This document shows positions 37,131 through 50,800 of a DNA stretch of 64,000 nucleotides, in pieces (the stretch's first letter is position 1; each line of letters begins with the position of its first letter). Below the pieces are notes generated by a model. It made no database searches, was not told where the DNA came from, and worked only from the letters and a program-made list of their open reading frames with translations. A program made the position numbers and the translations under genes. Source of the DNA: Antedon mediterranea (lineage: Eukaryota > Echinodermata > Crinoidea > Comatulida > Antedonidae); NCBI RefSeq assembly GCF_964355755.1, contig NC_092675.1, positions 191,001-255,000 on the forward strand. The letters run 5' to 3'.

Positions 37131-37213
37131 AAGCTCTGTCTACACTATTAAAAAAATGTGATGTGCCCATATATGGACACGATGACATCATATCACTACC
37201 ATATCTGAGCATG
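37131..37213. mobile_element. Truncated MITE copy, CTCTGTCTACACTATCAAAC family
   Basis: It opens AAGCTCTGTCTACACTATTA and keeps GTGATGTGCCCATATATGG, GATGACATCATATCACTACC and ATATCTGAGCATG, then breaks off without the right-hand terminus. The satellite array starts about 50 bp further on. Confidence 0.7.
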
Positions 37214-37261
37214 TTTTGCCTCATCACAAATCAATTTTGTTATTATTTTGGTACTATATGA

Positions 37262-38605
37262 TATATAGAGCAATTTTATCGCATAACAATTGAATTTTAA
37301 AAACCTGATATTTTGACCATTTTCGAAAAAATCACTGTACTATAGTACAGGGATTTTTTCAAAAATGGCCAATTTTCGACCCTTTTATTTTTCGACATAA
37401 CTGGTGTCTATGGTACTATAAGATGATGATAAAGCAATATATGATCATATGGAGCAATTTTATCGCATAATAATTGAATTGTAAAAACCTGATGTTTTGG
37501 CCATTTTTCGAAAAAATCCCTGTACTAAGGGTACTGTAGTACATGGATTTTTTCGAAAATGGCCAATTTTCGACCCTTTTATTTTTCGACATAACTGATG
37601 TCTATAGTACTATAAAATGATGATAAAGCAATATATGATCATATAGAGCAATTTTATCGCAAAATAATTGAATTTATAAACCCGATATTTTGGCCATTTT
37701 TCTAAAAAATCACTGTACTATAGTACAGGGATTTTTTCAAAAATGGCCAATTATCGACCCTTTTATTTTTCGACAAAACTGATGTCTATAGTACTATAAA
37801 ATGATGATAAAGCAAAATATGATCATATAGAGCAATTTTATCGCATAACAATTGAATTTTAAAAACCTGATATTTTGACCATTTTCGAAAAAATCACTGT
37901 ACTATAGTACAGGGATTTTTTCAAAAATGGCCAATTTTCGACCCTTTTATTTTTCGACAAAACTGATATCTATGGTACTATAAGATGATGATAAAGCAAT
38001 ATATGATCATATGGAGCAATTTTATCGCATAATTGAATTGTAAAAACCTGATGTTTTGGCCATTTTTCGAAAAAATCCCTGTACTAAGGGTACTATAGTA
38101 CATGGATTTTTTTCCAAAATGGCAAATTTTCGACAAAACTGATGTCTATAGTACTATAAAATGATGATAAAGCAATATATGATCATATAGAGCAATTTTA
38201 TCGCAAAATAATTGAAATTTAAAAACCCGATATTTTGGCCATTTTTCAAAAAATCACTACTATAGTACAGGGATTTTTTCAAAAATGGCCAATTATCGAC
38301 CCTTTTATTTTTCGACAAAACTGATGTCTATAGTACTATAAAATGATGATAAAGCAAAATATGATCATATAAAGCAATTTTATCGCATAACAATTGAATT
38401 TTAAAAACCTGATATTTTGACCATTTTCGAAAAAATCACTGTACTATAGTACAGGGATTTTTTCAAAAATGGCCAATTATCGACCCTTTTATTTTTCGAC
38501 ATAACTGGTGTCTATGGTACTATAAGATGATGATAAAGCAATATATGGTCATATAGAGCAATTTTATCGCATAATAATTGAATTTTAAAAACCCGATATT
38601 TTGGC
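37262..38605. repeat. Satellite of about 183 bp units with a palindromic core, 7-8 copies
   Basis: AGCAATTTTATCGCA recurs at about 37269, 37452, 37646, 37828, 38012, 38189, 38369 and 38557 (spacing 177-194 bp). Each unit has a strong dyad: TGGCCATTTTTCGAAAAAAT, CCCTGTACTA, then TAGTACAGGGATTTTTTC and GAAAATGGCC. It also has CGACCCTTTTATTTTTCGAC and an ACTATAAGATGATGATAAAG segment. Alternate units resemble each other more than adjacent ones (AAGGGTACT spacer in some), suggesting a two-unit higher order. No coding frame. Confidence 0.88.
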
Positions 38606-38639
38606 CAGGAAATGACAAGATTTCGACCAAACTGATTCA

Positions 38640-41600
38640 CTATAAGATGATGGTAACGCTAGTGTTTTTAGTCTCTACAGCTCACTATGTCGGTCGGTCG
38701 GTAAACACTAACTTGAGCACGCGACTGCAGCCATGTATATGGCTTTGTTAAATGTCATACTGTGTTTAAAGCTTTATTCAGGTCCCATGTCATTCTTTTC
38801 CAGAAAAAAAAGAAATAACGATGCTTATTATTGCTTTTTTAATGAATAAAAAAATTATATATTTCACAAAACGTACATAAAAAGAGCCAATTATAAACAA
38901 TACCATACATGTATATGTATTGTTACAAAATGTGTATTATAAAACTAATATTCTCCTAAACTGGGAGTGAAAATGAGATTTAAGTAAGATGAATCGGCAG
39001 CGGTGTTGTGACCTGAAGTCAATGAACCTTAAATCTAATCACAAACACTGAAAGAAATTACATTGAAGTTTCATTATATTGCCAAAAAATAGAAATATAA
39101 AAAAGTGGAAGACCAACATTATTTCAGAATCTATTTCTGTAGGCCTCTACATTAGTTAAAAACCTTGCCCGATAGATTTTTAGCTATTATTAAAAATTAT
39201 GTTTTTGCCGAAGATAAAGTATGAATTTTACAACTTGGCTAACAAATTCAGCATATAAACTGCAGTGCAACAACAATACCAACATAAACACCATTGATAA
39301 ATAAGTCACAATATAAATATTCACCATACAATAAGTACAACATCAACACAATTTTTACATAAATACCACAAACCACAGTCGCTTTTTGATAAAATTGCAT
39401 TAAATGAAATTTTGTTCAATGAAATTATCATTATTATTATGATGTGCGACACATTCTGTACTCAATACAACAACAAACATGGTGTGATTTGGATTCCACA
39501 TCAAAACACCAACAGTTTCTTTGATATCAAAAGAATAAGTTGGCTTTTGACATTATAATAAGTTTCACATCGTCTAGCCACACTCCAGAGTTTATACACA
39601 CAACACCAACCAGTGTATTAATGTGTGCACAAACTCAAGACAGTAAGATTGTAATCTTTCTCTTTATAAAGAGCTAATATAAATAGTAGTACAAACTCAA
39701 GACAGTAAGGTTGTAATCTTTCTCTTTATAAAGAGCTAATATAAATAGTAGTACAAACTCAAGACAGTAAGATTGTAATCTTTCTCTTTATAAAGAGCTA
39801 ATATAAATAGTAGTACAAATTTACCATCACAAAGGAAGACAAACTTTAAGTACGGTATTCTTTTCAAAATGACAAAATTTAAAAATCCTAAATCTATATA
39901 AAACTTTTAAATTTTATAAATCTTCGTTTTCAATCAGTGTGTGAATTGACAGCTAACATCATTTCATGCATATACAATGCATATAATTACTATATATAGA
40001 CATATAATTACTATATTTGGTCATATAATGAGCAAATCTTGGTTATGGTATTATGGGAAAACATGAATATAAATTATGGAATATATTGACTAAATATTGG
40101 CACGAGACACATATTTGACGAAACAATTTGCTTAAATTCTTAAAAAGCTACATTTCAAAACAAATTTGTGAAAATGATTGTATTAAACCATTTTCCCGTC
40201 AATGTCAACTATATGTTTGCTTAATTTTAAGTATTATAAATAAGCATTTGACCAAGGCTACAAATCAGCCTTGATGTGACCAAGCACAAATTGACAAATT
40301 TACTGTATTTACAGTATATAGCATAAATGAAGTATCCAATACCTTAAATGATATTTAACTACAGATCCAAAATAACGACTTTTGTAGTATAAAATATAGA
40401 CAATACAGGAATATATAAAAGAAATTTGTAAAAAATATATTGTACTTTATAAAGTATACAAAATAAAACTATAATACAAAAGGCATTTATACAAAGTAGT
40501 TTCTTTGATCTTATAAAAGCACCAAATTAACTATAAATACCTATTACAAATTATATAAAACTATAAATGATAACAAGAAACGGTAGGAACATGATATGGC
40601 AAACATTTAAACAATATATAGAAACAACCAATATAAAATAATAATACTATTTATTATATAAAAGTATATATATTTGTTATTATAACCAGGAATCCCAAGG
40701 AAGCATATTATTTTATCAGAATGTATATTGTACTGTTTTATACATATTTAAGCTACTGTTCATCACAACATAGGAATTGTTGTTGTAGTAATATACACCG
40801 GTTCTCCCATCCAAGCCCCAAATATGATTATTAATGTTTTGTTAGTAGTAGCATATGATACAGTTTATTTATTAATAAATTTAATATGAGTTCCTTCAAT
40901 TTCTATTAATTTTAAGTAAAAAATTACAAGAATTTTCTTTACAACAAATTTATGACTTTTCAATAAAATATATTCAAGAATTCTATGGAAATTATTTTTT
41001 TTTGTAAAAATATTTGTTGTGTGTAAATCTTTAAAGTCATGAAAACAAAATATACTGATTTATATTGTAGAAATTATGTAAGAAATGTTTATTTCAAAAG
41101 TTTTTATTTTGTAAACGGTGGTAAAAATAATATTAAGTTGATTAAAGCGTAAAGATAATTTATAAATTATTAATTTTTTATACCACACTCAAAAGGGTGG
41201 TTTTCGTGTATAAAAGTTGGTAAATGGATATTCAACCACCTCAGCTGTGGACTGATTAAAACAAACCAGTTTACACACAAGTTTAAAGCCCCTTTACACA
41301 CTGAGGTATGCTGAGGAAGCATCATCATGTTTATTATTAGATGGTTACCATAGTTTCTGAATAATGCTGACTGGGCATGACGAAAATAATCAATAGTTAT
41401 ACTTTGCCATATTATTATATAATTATTAAATTCTAATGGAAAGACACAGGCCCTAAACTATTCAGCATAATGCTGAAATAAATATATAATTAATAGATAG
41501 GGAGAATATAACCTCACCAACCGTAACACAAATTATATGTTATGTAAAATGCAGATACCCAACCAATAGACAACTGATTTAAAAGCACTATTGAATTAAT

Positions 41601-41890
41601 ATTGTATGACTGATGAACTTTCTTCTTTTGGAAAATAAAAAGTTATGAAGTTGCACCTCACAAAATATTGAGGGCAATCTTCATTAACACATTTCACTAG
41701 ATCCTGAAGATTCTACTAAGTTATAAAAGTACAAAAAAAGTTTGAAAAAGAAACCACAAATGTTTTAAAAGTTTACTGTACAAAGTCATTCTAAATGTCT
41801 TAAAACTACCTGCATGTAAAGTGCTTCTTACACATAATCTTGTCTTGTATTTCATAAAAACCTTCACATTTTGTGTCAGCACATCTTAAA
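38640..41890 (-). other. Likely 3' untranslated and downstream region of the receptor phosphatase gene
   Basis: No open frame of note lies left of the phosphatase stop (41891). The sequence is AT-rich with many TTTATT/AATAAA hexamers, so no single polyadenylation site can be picked. A three-copy 62 bp tandem repeat lies at 39629-39818. Confidence 0.4.
39629..39818. repeat. 62 bp tandem repeat, three copies
   Basis: The unit ACAAACTCAAGACAGTAAG, TTGTAATCTTTCTCTTTATA, AAGAGCTAATATAAATAGTA repeats three times almost perfectly. TTTATAAAG gives a small local palindrome in each unit. Confidence 0.9.
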
Positions 41891-44800
41891 TTAAACGTTT
41901 GCGTACAGCGCTTCTTCTTGTGGAACATTGTCGTACACTTCAAAGGCAAGTAAGTGCTCAAGTATTGTTTTGTAAATAAACTCATATTGTGACTATACAA
42001 TAAAGAAACAGATAAATAATTTAGCACAAATAACAATTGTCTAAAAAACAAATGTATGGAACTGAGGATTAGGCCCTCTACATGCCCACTAGCCTCAGAG
42101 TAGGATCACGACTGGGTGTGCTTACTTGTTTTTTGTATAAGGAAAACCAAATTAAAAAACAGGTGAAAGAGTTTTCTTGCTATCGAAGAAATGACAATTT
42201 GATTAAAATTCTTAAACAGGTAAAAACTTGATTTCATGCAATATCATGATTATTTTTTAATGCATCAATCATGTCAATAGCAAATAAGAAAATAGAAGAA
42301 CTTACCAATGTCTGTACCATCCCTAATCTGTTGTTTCTCAACAACTTAACGCTCTGCAATATATCAACTGTCTGCTCCTCAAGTAATCTACGAAGACTGG
42401 ACATAGTTGCGCAGAACACTCCAGTACGCCCCAAACCATCTCTGATTAAGTGAAATTGAATAAAAATAAGAATAAAGAACATAACAATTTTAATAAGAGT
42501 GGACTTTAATTCTTAAAATCGTATGTGTGAGCACAAAAAACAAAATCAAGATCCAAGTATTCTGTCATTAAACATCTTGGTGTGTGACTGCACATCAACA
42601 AAGATTACAGTGGTAGTAACTGCATACTCTTCGTGTCTCTAGAATTGGAAGTACCAATTAATGGTCGTTTCATTCATTTACTCTTTAATTATAGAGGAAG
42701 TCTTTAATTAGAGGTACAGACAACGCTAAAAAACTAACACTCTTGAGCTGGCACACAAAAATATAAATGAAAAAGAAAATTTTCTTTCATAGTTTCTTTT
42801 TTCTTTTTATATTATATACTGTCATCTCATTATTGGAGGTTGTTTAAAGAATAGTATGGTTTTAATTGGATTCCTTCATGTTCCCACACTCTTTACTTTA
42901 CTTACAAGCACATAACCATAGTAGGGTCTTCTATTTCACACTCTTTACTTACAAGCACATTACAACCACAGTAGGGTCTTCTATTTCACACTCTTTACTT
43001 ACAAGCACATAACAACCACAGTAGGGTCTTCTATTTCACACTCTTTACTTACAAGCACATAACAACCACAGTAGGGTCTTCTATTTCACACTCTTTACTT
43101 ACAAGCACATAACAACCATAGTAGGGTCTTCTATTTCACACTCTTTACTTACAAGCACATAGCAACCATAGTAGGGTCTTCTATTTCACACTCTTTACTT
43201 ACAAGCACATAATAACCACAGTAGGGTCTTCTATTTCACACTCTTTACTTACAAGCACATTACAACCACAGTAGGGTCTTCTATTTCACACTCTTTACTT
43301 ACAAGCACATTACAACCACAGTAGGGTCTTCTATTTCACACTCTTTACTTACAAGCACATAACAACCATAGTAGGGTCTTCTATTTCACACTCTTTACTT
43401 ACAAGCACATAACAACCATAGTAGGGTCTTCTATTCCACACTCTTTACTTACAATCACATAACAACCATAGTAGGGTCTTCTATTTCACACTCTTTACTT
43501 ACAATCACATAACAACCATAGTAGGGTCTTCTATTTCACACTCTTTACTTACAAGCACATAACAACCATAGTAGGGTCTTCTATTTCACACTCTTTACTT
43601 ACAAGCACATAACAACCACAGTAGGGTCTTCTATTTCACACTCTTTACTTACAAGCACATAACAACCATAGTAGGGTCTTCTATTTCACACTCTTTACTT
43701 ACAAGCACATAACAACCATAGTAGGGTCTTCTATTTCACACTCTTTACTTACAAGCACATTACAACCACAGTAGGGTCTTCTATTTCACACTCTTTACTT
43801 ACAAGCACATAACAACCATAGTAGGGTCTTCTATTTCACACTCTTTACTTACAAGCACATAACAACCATAGTAGGGTCTTCTATTTCACACTCTTTACTT
43901 ACAAGCACATTACAACCACAGTAGGGTCTTCTATTTCACACTCTTTACTTACAAGCACATAACAACCATAGTAGGGTCTTCTATTTCACACTCTTTACTT
44001 ACAATCACATAACAACCATAGTAGGGTCTTCTATTTCACACTCTTTACTTACAAGCACATAACAACCATAGTAGGGTCTTCTATTTCACACTCTTTACTT
44101 ACAAGCACATTACAACCATAGTAGGGTCTTCTATTTCACACTCTTTACTTACAAGCACATAACAACCATAGTAGGGTCTTCTATTTCACACTCTTTACTT
44201 ACAAGCACATAACAACCATAGTAGGGTCTTCTATTTCACACTCTTTACTTACAAGCACATTACAACCATAGTAGGGTCTTCTATTTCACACTCTTTACTT
44301 ACAAGCACATTACAACCATAGTAGGGTCTTCTATTTCACACTCTTTACTTACAAGCACATAACAACCATAGTAGGGTCTTCTATTTCACACTCTTTACTT
44401 ACAAGCACATACCAACCATAGTAGGGTCTTCTATTTCACACTCTTTACTTACAAGCACATACCAACCACAGTAGGGTCTTCTATTTCACACTCTTTACTT
44501 ACAAGCACATAACAACCATAGTAGGGTCTTCTATTTCACACTCTTTACTTACAAGCACATACCAACCACAGTAGGGTCTTCTATTTCACACTCTTTACTT
44601 ACAAGCACATAACAACCATAGTAGGGTCTTCTATTTCACACTCTTTACTTACAAGCACATAACAACCATAGTAGGGTCTTCTATTTCACACTCTTTACTT
44701 ACAAGCACATTACAACCATAGTAGGGTCTTCTATTTCACACTCTTTACTTACAAGCACATAACAACCATAGTAGGGTCTTCTATTTCACACTCTTTACTT

Positions 44801-47800
44801 ACAAGCACATTACAACCATAGTAGGGTCTTCTATTTCACACTCTTTACTTACAAGCACATAACAACCATAGTAGGGTCTTCTATTTCACACTCTTTACTT
44901 ACAAGCACATTACAACCATAGTAGGGTCTTCTATTTCACACTCTTTACTTACAAGCACATACCAACCACAGTAGGGTCTTCTATTTCACACTCTTTACTT
45001 ACAAGCACATAACAACCATAGTAGGGTCTTCTATTTCACACTCTTTACTTACAAGCACATTACAACCATAGTAGGGTCTTCTATTTCACACTCTTTACTT
45101 ACAAGCACATACCAACCACAGTAGGGTCTTCTATTTCACACTCTTTACTTACAATCACATAACAACCATAGTAGGGTCTTCTATTTCACACTCTTTACTT
45201 ACAAGCACATAACAACCATAGTAGGGTCTTCTATTTCACACTCTTTACTTACAAGCACATTACAACCACAGTAGGGTCTTCTATTTCACACTCTTTACTT
45301 ACAAGCACATTACAACCACAGTAGGGTCTTCTATTCCACACTCTTTACTTACAAGCACATTACAACCATAGTAGGGTCTTCTATTCCACACTCTTTACTT
45401 ACAAGCACATTACAACCATAGTAGGGTCTTCTATTCCACACTCTTTACTTACAAGCACATTACAACCATAGTAGGGTCTTCTATTCCACACTCTTTACTT
45501 ACAAGCACATTACAACCATAGTAGGGTCTTCTATTTCTGATTGCCAATTGTTAACTACAGTAACAAGCTGTAGAAAATCTGCTGTTGATTTTGGTGTGAA
45601 GCTGTTGGCTGGCCAGCCAAGAAACTCGAAGATCTTCACTTCCAAGGACTTTTTCTTTTTTGCAAACACAAAATAAAATTAGTGAAGAAAAAAAAAGGAT
45701 TTTTAACATTTACTACAGGTTTAGTGATCTAATATGAATTAAATGAACAATATGAATACTAATAATAAACAATGTTTTGAATGAAGAAAGATGAAGAAGG
45801 TTTTCTACAATAGAACAAGCAATGTGAAAAATAAAACAAAAAGGAACGTTACATTTCTATCATACTAGAGAAATATTTTAGGTTGCCAAGAAAATAATTG
45901 GAGATAAAATAAAACAGCACATTTTTTTATAAAGAAAATTGTCTCATAAATTGTAAGCATTATTGCTTTTTTTCATTGTTCTTTTCCATACAGTGCAAAC
46001 AACAAGTTGTGCTCATCAATGTTTTTTTCTAAAATTCTCATTATAAAATACACACTGTAAGACTGTAGTTGATGGATTGGAAAAAGCATAGGCAGCTGTT
46101 TTACACAGACAATGATCAGTAAAAATAGTCTACTATGAGATCTAGCCTTAAAATAAAATTGTTAATAGATATTATTTAACAAATTAGCACTCATTTTGGC
46201 TTAGCTTAATTTTGAAAAACACTTTTCTTGGCAACTTTGTAAAACATTTTCTAAACATGCAGAATAAATGATAAATAAACCAACCACCAGAAATAAAGAA
46301 AGAAAACACTAAGGAGGGAAGGAATATGCAGCCATCAAGCTAGACGCTCAGCTTAAGCCACAAGGAAACACAAAAGCTGAAACAAAAACACAAACATATC
46401 AATATAAATAATTTCAATATTAGGCCTATACATCAATTTTATTTTGCAAATTTTGAATAAAATGTTGTTTGTTAATGTGAAAGATTTACACACTTTCTTG
46501 TCACTCACAGTAAAAATATTGATACAAATGTTGATAAAAATGTTGATATAAATGTTGATACAATATAGATAAAAATGTTGATAAAAATGTTGATAAAAAT
46601 GTTGATATAAATGTTGATATAAATGTTGATATAAATATGAATATAAATGTTGGTATAAATATGAATATAAATGTTGATATAAATATGTATATAAATGTTG
46701 ATATAAATATGGATATAAATGTTGATATAAATATGGATATAAATGTTGATATAAATATGGATATAAACGTTGATATAAATATGGATATAAACGTTGATAT
46801 AAATATTGATATAAATGTTGATATTAATGTTGATATTAATGTTGATATAAATGTTGCTATAAATGTTTCTATAAATGTTTCTATAAATGTTGCTATAAAT
46901 GTTGCTATAAATGTTGCTATAAATGTTGCTATAAATGTTGATATAAATGTTGATATAAATATGGATATAAATGTTTTAATTTTAATATTTCTATGATGCA
47001 AATTTATCTAGGCTATTTTCAAAGAACGCTTTTAAATTTATTTTGAAATATTTTTAATAAAGAATCATTTCTAAATTAAATAACCTGCTTTTTGAAAATG
47101 TCTGTGTTTCCGCAGCTAAAACAAAAATTTCCGAACAATCGCAATTACGCAACAATATGTCCTTCAGGCGGAATCAGTAAAACCTTGTTTCCACGGGCAG
47201 TTTATCGATTAATTATTGGTTAATTCTTGGCTGCGGAAATACGTAATAGTCGTATCTGTATGTATGTTGGTATACAGGTCTGATTGAATGAATGATGGAT
47301 AGTCATATCTGTATATATGTTGGTATACAGGTCTGATTGAATGAATGATGGATAGTCATATCTGTATATATGTTGGTAGATATTAATAACGTTATATGCT
47401 TCTATATTTTTCACAACCAAGATTTATACTTATACGGCAACAATAAAGCATCACAAATGATAAAATACTAAAAATAAACATCATATAAATAAAACATCAG
47501 AAATATAGTGCTTAACAAATGCTTAATTTGAGATGCAAGAATGTTAAATGCCACATATCCCACAATTTACAAATGCATACAGCAAAAATAAAATAAAAAT
47601 ACATTAAAACATAGGCATACATTTTACATTTAATTTTTTTTAATACTATTTTTTGTTTTTGCATGTAAACAACACGGTAATTGCTATAGCTTACCTTAAA
47701 ATAAATAACAAATGTATACAAATAAATTAGAAATACAAATTTGAAGATTTGAAGATTTTGCAGAATGAACAAGATAATGAAAGCATACCTCATCATTCTT

Positions 47801-50800
47801 GGTAATATCAAATGAGTGAATGTTAATATGTCTTGATAATTTTTCACTTGTTAATGAAGATACTGTCAGGTACTTGAAACTGAATTGCAGATTCAAATCT
47901 GGCCAGAACTCTGCTACAGTCTAAAGAAATACAATAACACAAATTAGTTAGTTACAATACTTATATACAATATTATAATAACAATAAGAATACTTAAATG
48001 AATGGAGGGGATAAAGAGAGAAATGATAAATAACCACAACATTGTGAAAGGCTAAACTACAACATAAGCCTTAGGCACAGGTTAGTATAGTGAATGATCT
48101 TAGATACTACATACCCTATCTCGGTTCACCATGTCAGTGAGAACGACAATAGCCCGCGAGTTGTAGTCAACCACCATTCTCCAAAAGTCTTCAATAGTGT
48201 TCTCCAGCGGAGTTTGAGTACCAATAAACATGTCCTTTTTATCAAAGCTCTAAAAATAAAAAAGACCGTAAGATCCACCATTCTTACCTTTCAACCTTGC
48301 ATTCTAACATTGTTAATGTTATATTATGATGTAGATATAGATGTAGATATAATTTTACTTTGTTACAGAGGGTTCTGGATATCTGGGCCCTGGATATATC
48401 AGCTACAGAACAGCTGGGATATTCAGCTTGTGGATTTATAAGCTACAAAGTAGCTTGGATATATTACCCCTGGATATTTTACTTACATCAAAGAAGGAAG
48501 CATTTATGTAATCTGATGGTCCATCTTCACCTGGAGTCATAATGAATGGTCGATTACGGTCAACTACACAAGACAAATTATCCATAATTAAAGTGATTAA
48601 ATGTCTGACATGGTAAGGCATAAATGTACATATATAATAACCATCCTATATATTTTCACTTTTACAGACAGCTATATTTTTCTTTCAAGGGATGTTCTTG
48701 TGAAAGCTTACACCAAGTACTGTATATGGTATATTTCTTTAAACATGAATGTGCATCAAAAATTCTTAAGGTTAATATTTAAACATTTGGACATAAGTAT
48801 CATTGACCCCATTTACACTTACAATTTGGGCTATCACAGGACAGGGCCTGGGTTGGCAATCGATAAGTGTAAATATTCCATAAAGATAGCTGGCCCTGGA
48901 CTCGAAAACCTAAACCACCTCTCGGGTCCAGTAGCGGCTTTTATGCTTGGGCCGGCTTATGCAGTGAACCGTGACCAATAAATGGATTGAGAAAATGAAG
49001 TAAATGAATCCCCAGGACCGTCATTTGGAATGCTGGATCAGGCTCCATAAATTAAATTTTGACCCAGTTCTGGAGCAGCCCAGTACCCAATTGTAAGTGT
49101 AAATGGGGTCTTATATTGTAAACAGTTGCCAATTAAATGAGGAAACCCCGGTAAAATACTATGAAATAATGTATCCTAGGAAACAATTGCTCAACTTCCT
49201 GACAAAAAAATTATGAAAATGAAAGTTAGACTTAACTTACAAGGCACCAAATCAGGATATCTGTTTTTGTCTCTGTTTTCAGGTCGGAATCCTCCAGTAA
49301 TTTTATGACCACCAAGAATTGATGATAAACCTTGAAGTGCCTGATAAACAAATAAAATAATTTGGTTTAATATCAAGTTGTATTGCAATTAGCATACAAG
49401 TAAAGGGTATACCTTCTATCTATTTAAAAGATGTACACGGGTTTTTTTTTATAGTGAAGAAGAGTAAATTTGATGGTGCATAAGAATTATATCAGAGTTC
49501 ACACAGAGGCATAAGGGGGGCAACTGATCACATGATCACATACATCAGTTGTAAACTCAGATATGATTCAGATTAGCTTAACCCTGTTCCATGTACTCTA
49601 GTGTGTGTGAATATTTACAGTATTATGTTCTTATCAATGTGCAATATGCTCATATTCAAGTTGATTCTTTTAAATTGTTTGTCGAGACAAGGAGTTATTC
49701 TAGATACCTTCATGGTTAAGGTTTTGGTTTTTTATATGTACCTTACATCCATAATCATTTTTAAAAATAAACTTACTTCAAACTCATCTGCGATATAAGA
49801 CTTTTTAGACTTGGGGTTGATAGCCCTGAGTTTTTGGTAATGTTCCTTGAAGTCTGATGCAGCACGTGATGTGTCTCCAAAGAGGACGAACTCTAGAATA
49901 GTTTTATATACAAACAAGTACTGCAACTACAAAAAAAACAAAACATTTTGAACATTTTTTTTTTTCAGGATACTAAAAGCTGGTTTTATCTTGTGTAAAG
50001 TAATTTTCTGATTTATCAATCATATAAATATATAGCTTAAAAGTAAATATCATCATCTTAAACGCTAATCGTCATTAGACATTGCACGTCTCACTTGTGT
50101 CCGCCACTCTGTATGTTTTTAAGCAGGCATGTGTATAGGTCCACATGTAAAATGTTCTGTTTCCTTTTTTTATGTTTGCCATACATTTTTTTTCGGTCTT
50201 CCTTTTGGTCTTTTAGTCCAAAAGTAAAACTAGTGATGAACAATATATCAAAATTAAGTTAACAATGTACATCTAGTTAATATAGTAGTTACCGGTGTTT
50301 GGACCATGTTTGGCCTACGTTCACGCATATCTTTCACAAATTCTAGAATGTTAATCTCTCCAGTTTCAGTTGCCATTTTCATCATCGCGTCAATTGCTAT
50401 TATCGCTCCTGTTCTACCAGCACCAGCACTACAAGAAATAATTTACATTACATTATATACATTGATGTGATGAAGTATAACCTCATGCTTGAATGGACCA
50501 TATATTACATTTATACTTTATTTACTTACATTTTATCAACCTTATCAACGTCATGCATAATTATTATATTATATTCTTCTCTTATATTAAAAACTTTAAA
50601 CCAATCTATTACTTATTGTTCCATTACCTGCAATGTACTAAGATTGGTCCAGCATTTGATGGTGTTTCGTTGTTTATAACATTTAACATATTGATGACTG
50701 GCGATGATGATCGAGGTATGTTCTTATCTGGCCATATGAAAAAGTGGTATTGCTTTACATATCTTACTTCTGTACCCTAAAAAATGAGGAAATGAATAAC

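Noticed and set aside
42884-45535. CRISPR-like array (regular repeats of 50 bp)
   Set aside because: Units are contiguous with no unique spacers, and the sequence is that of an exon-intron junction in an animal gene.
46501-47001. A 166-codon Ile/Phe/Ser/Thr-rich frame
   Set aside because: It is a translation of a 12 bp low-complexity array inside a phosphatase intron.
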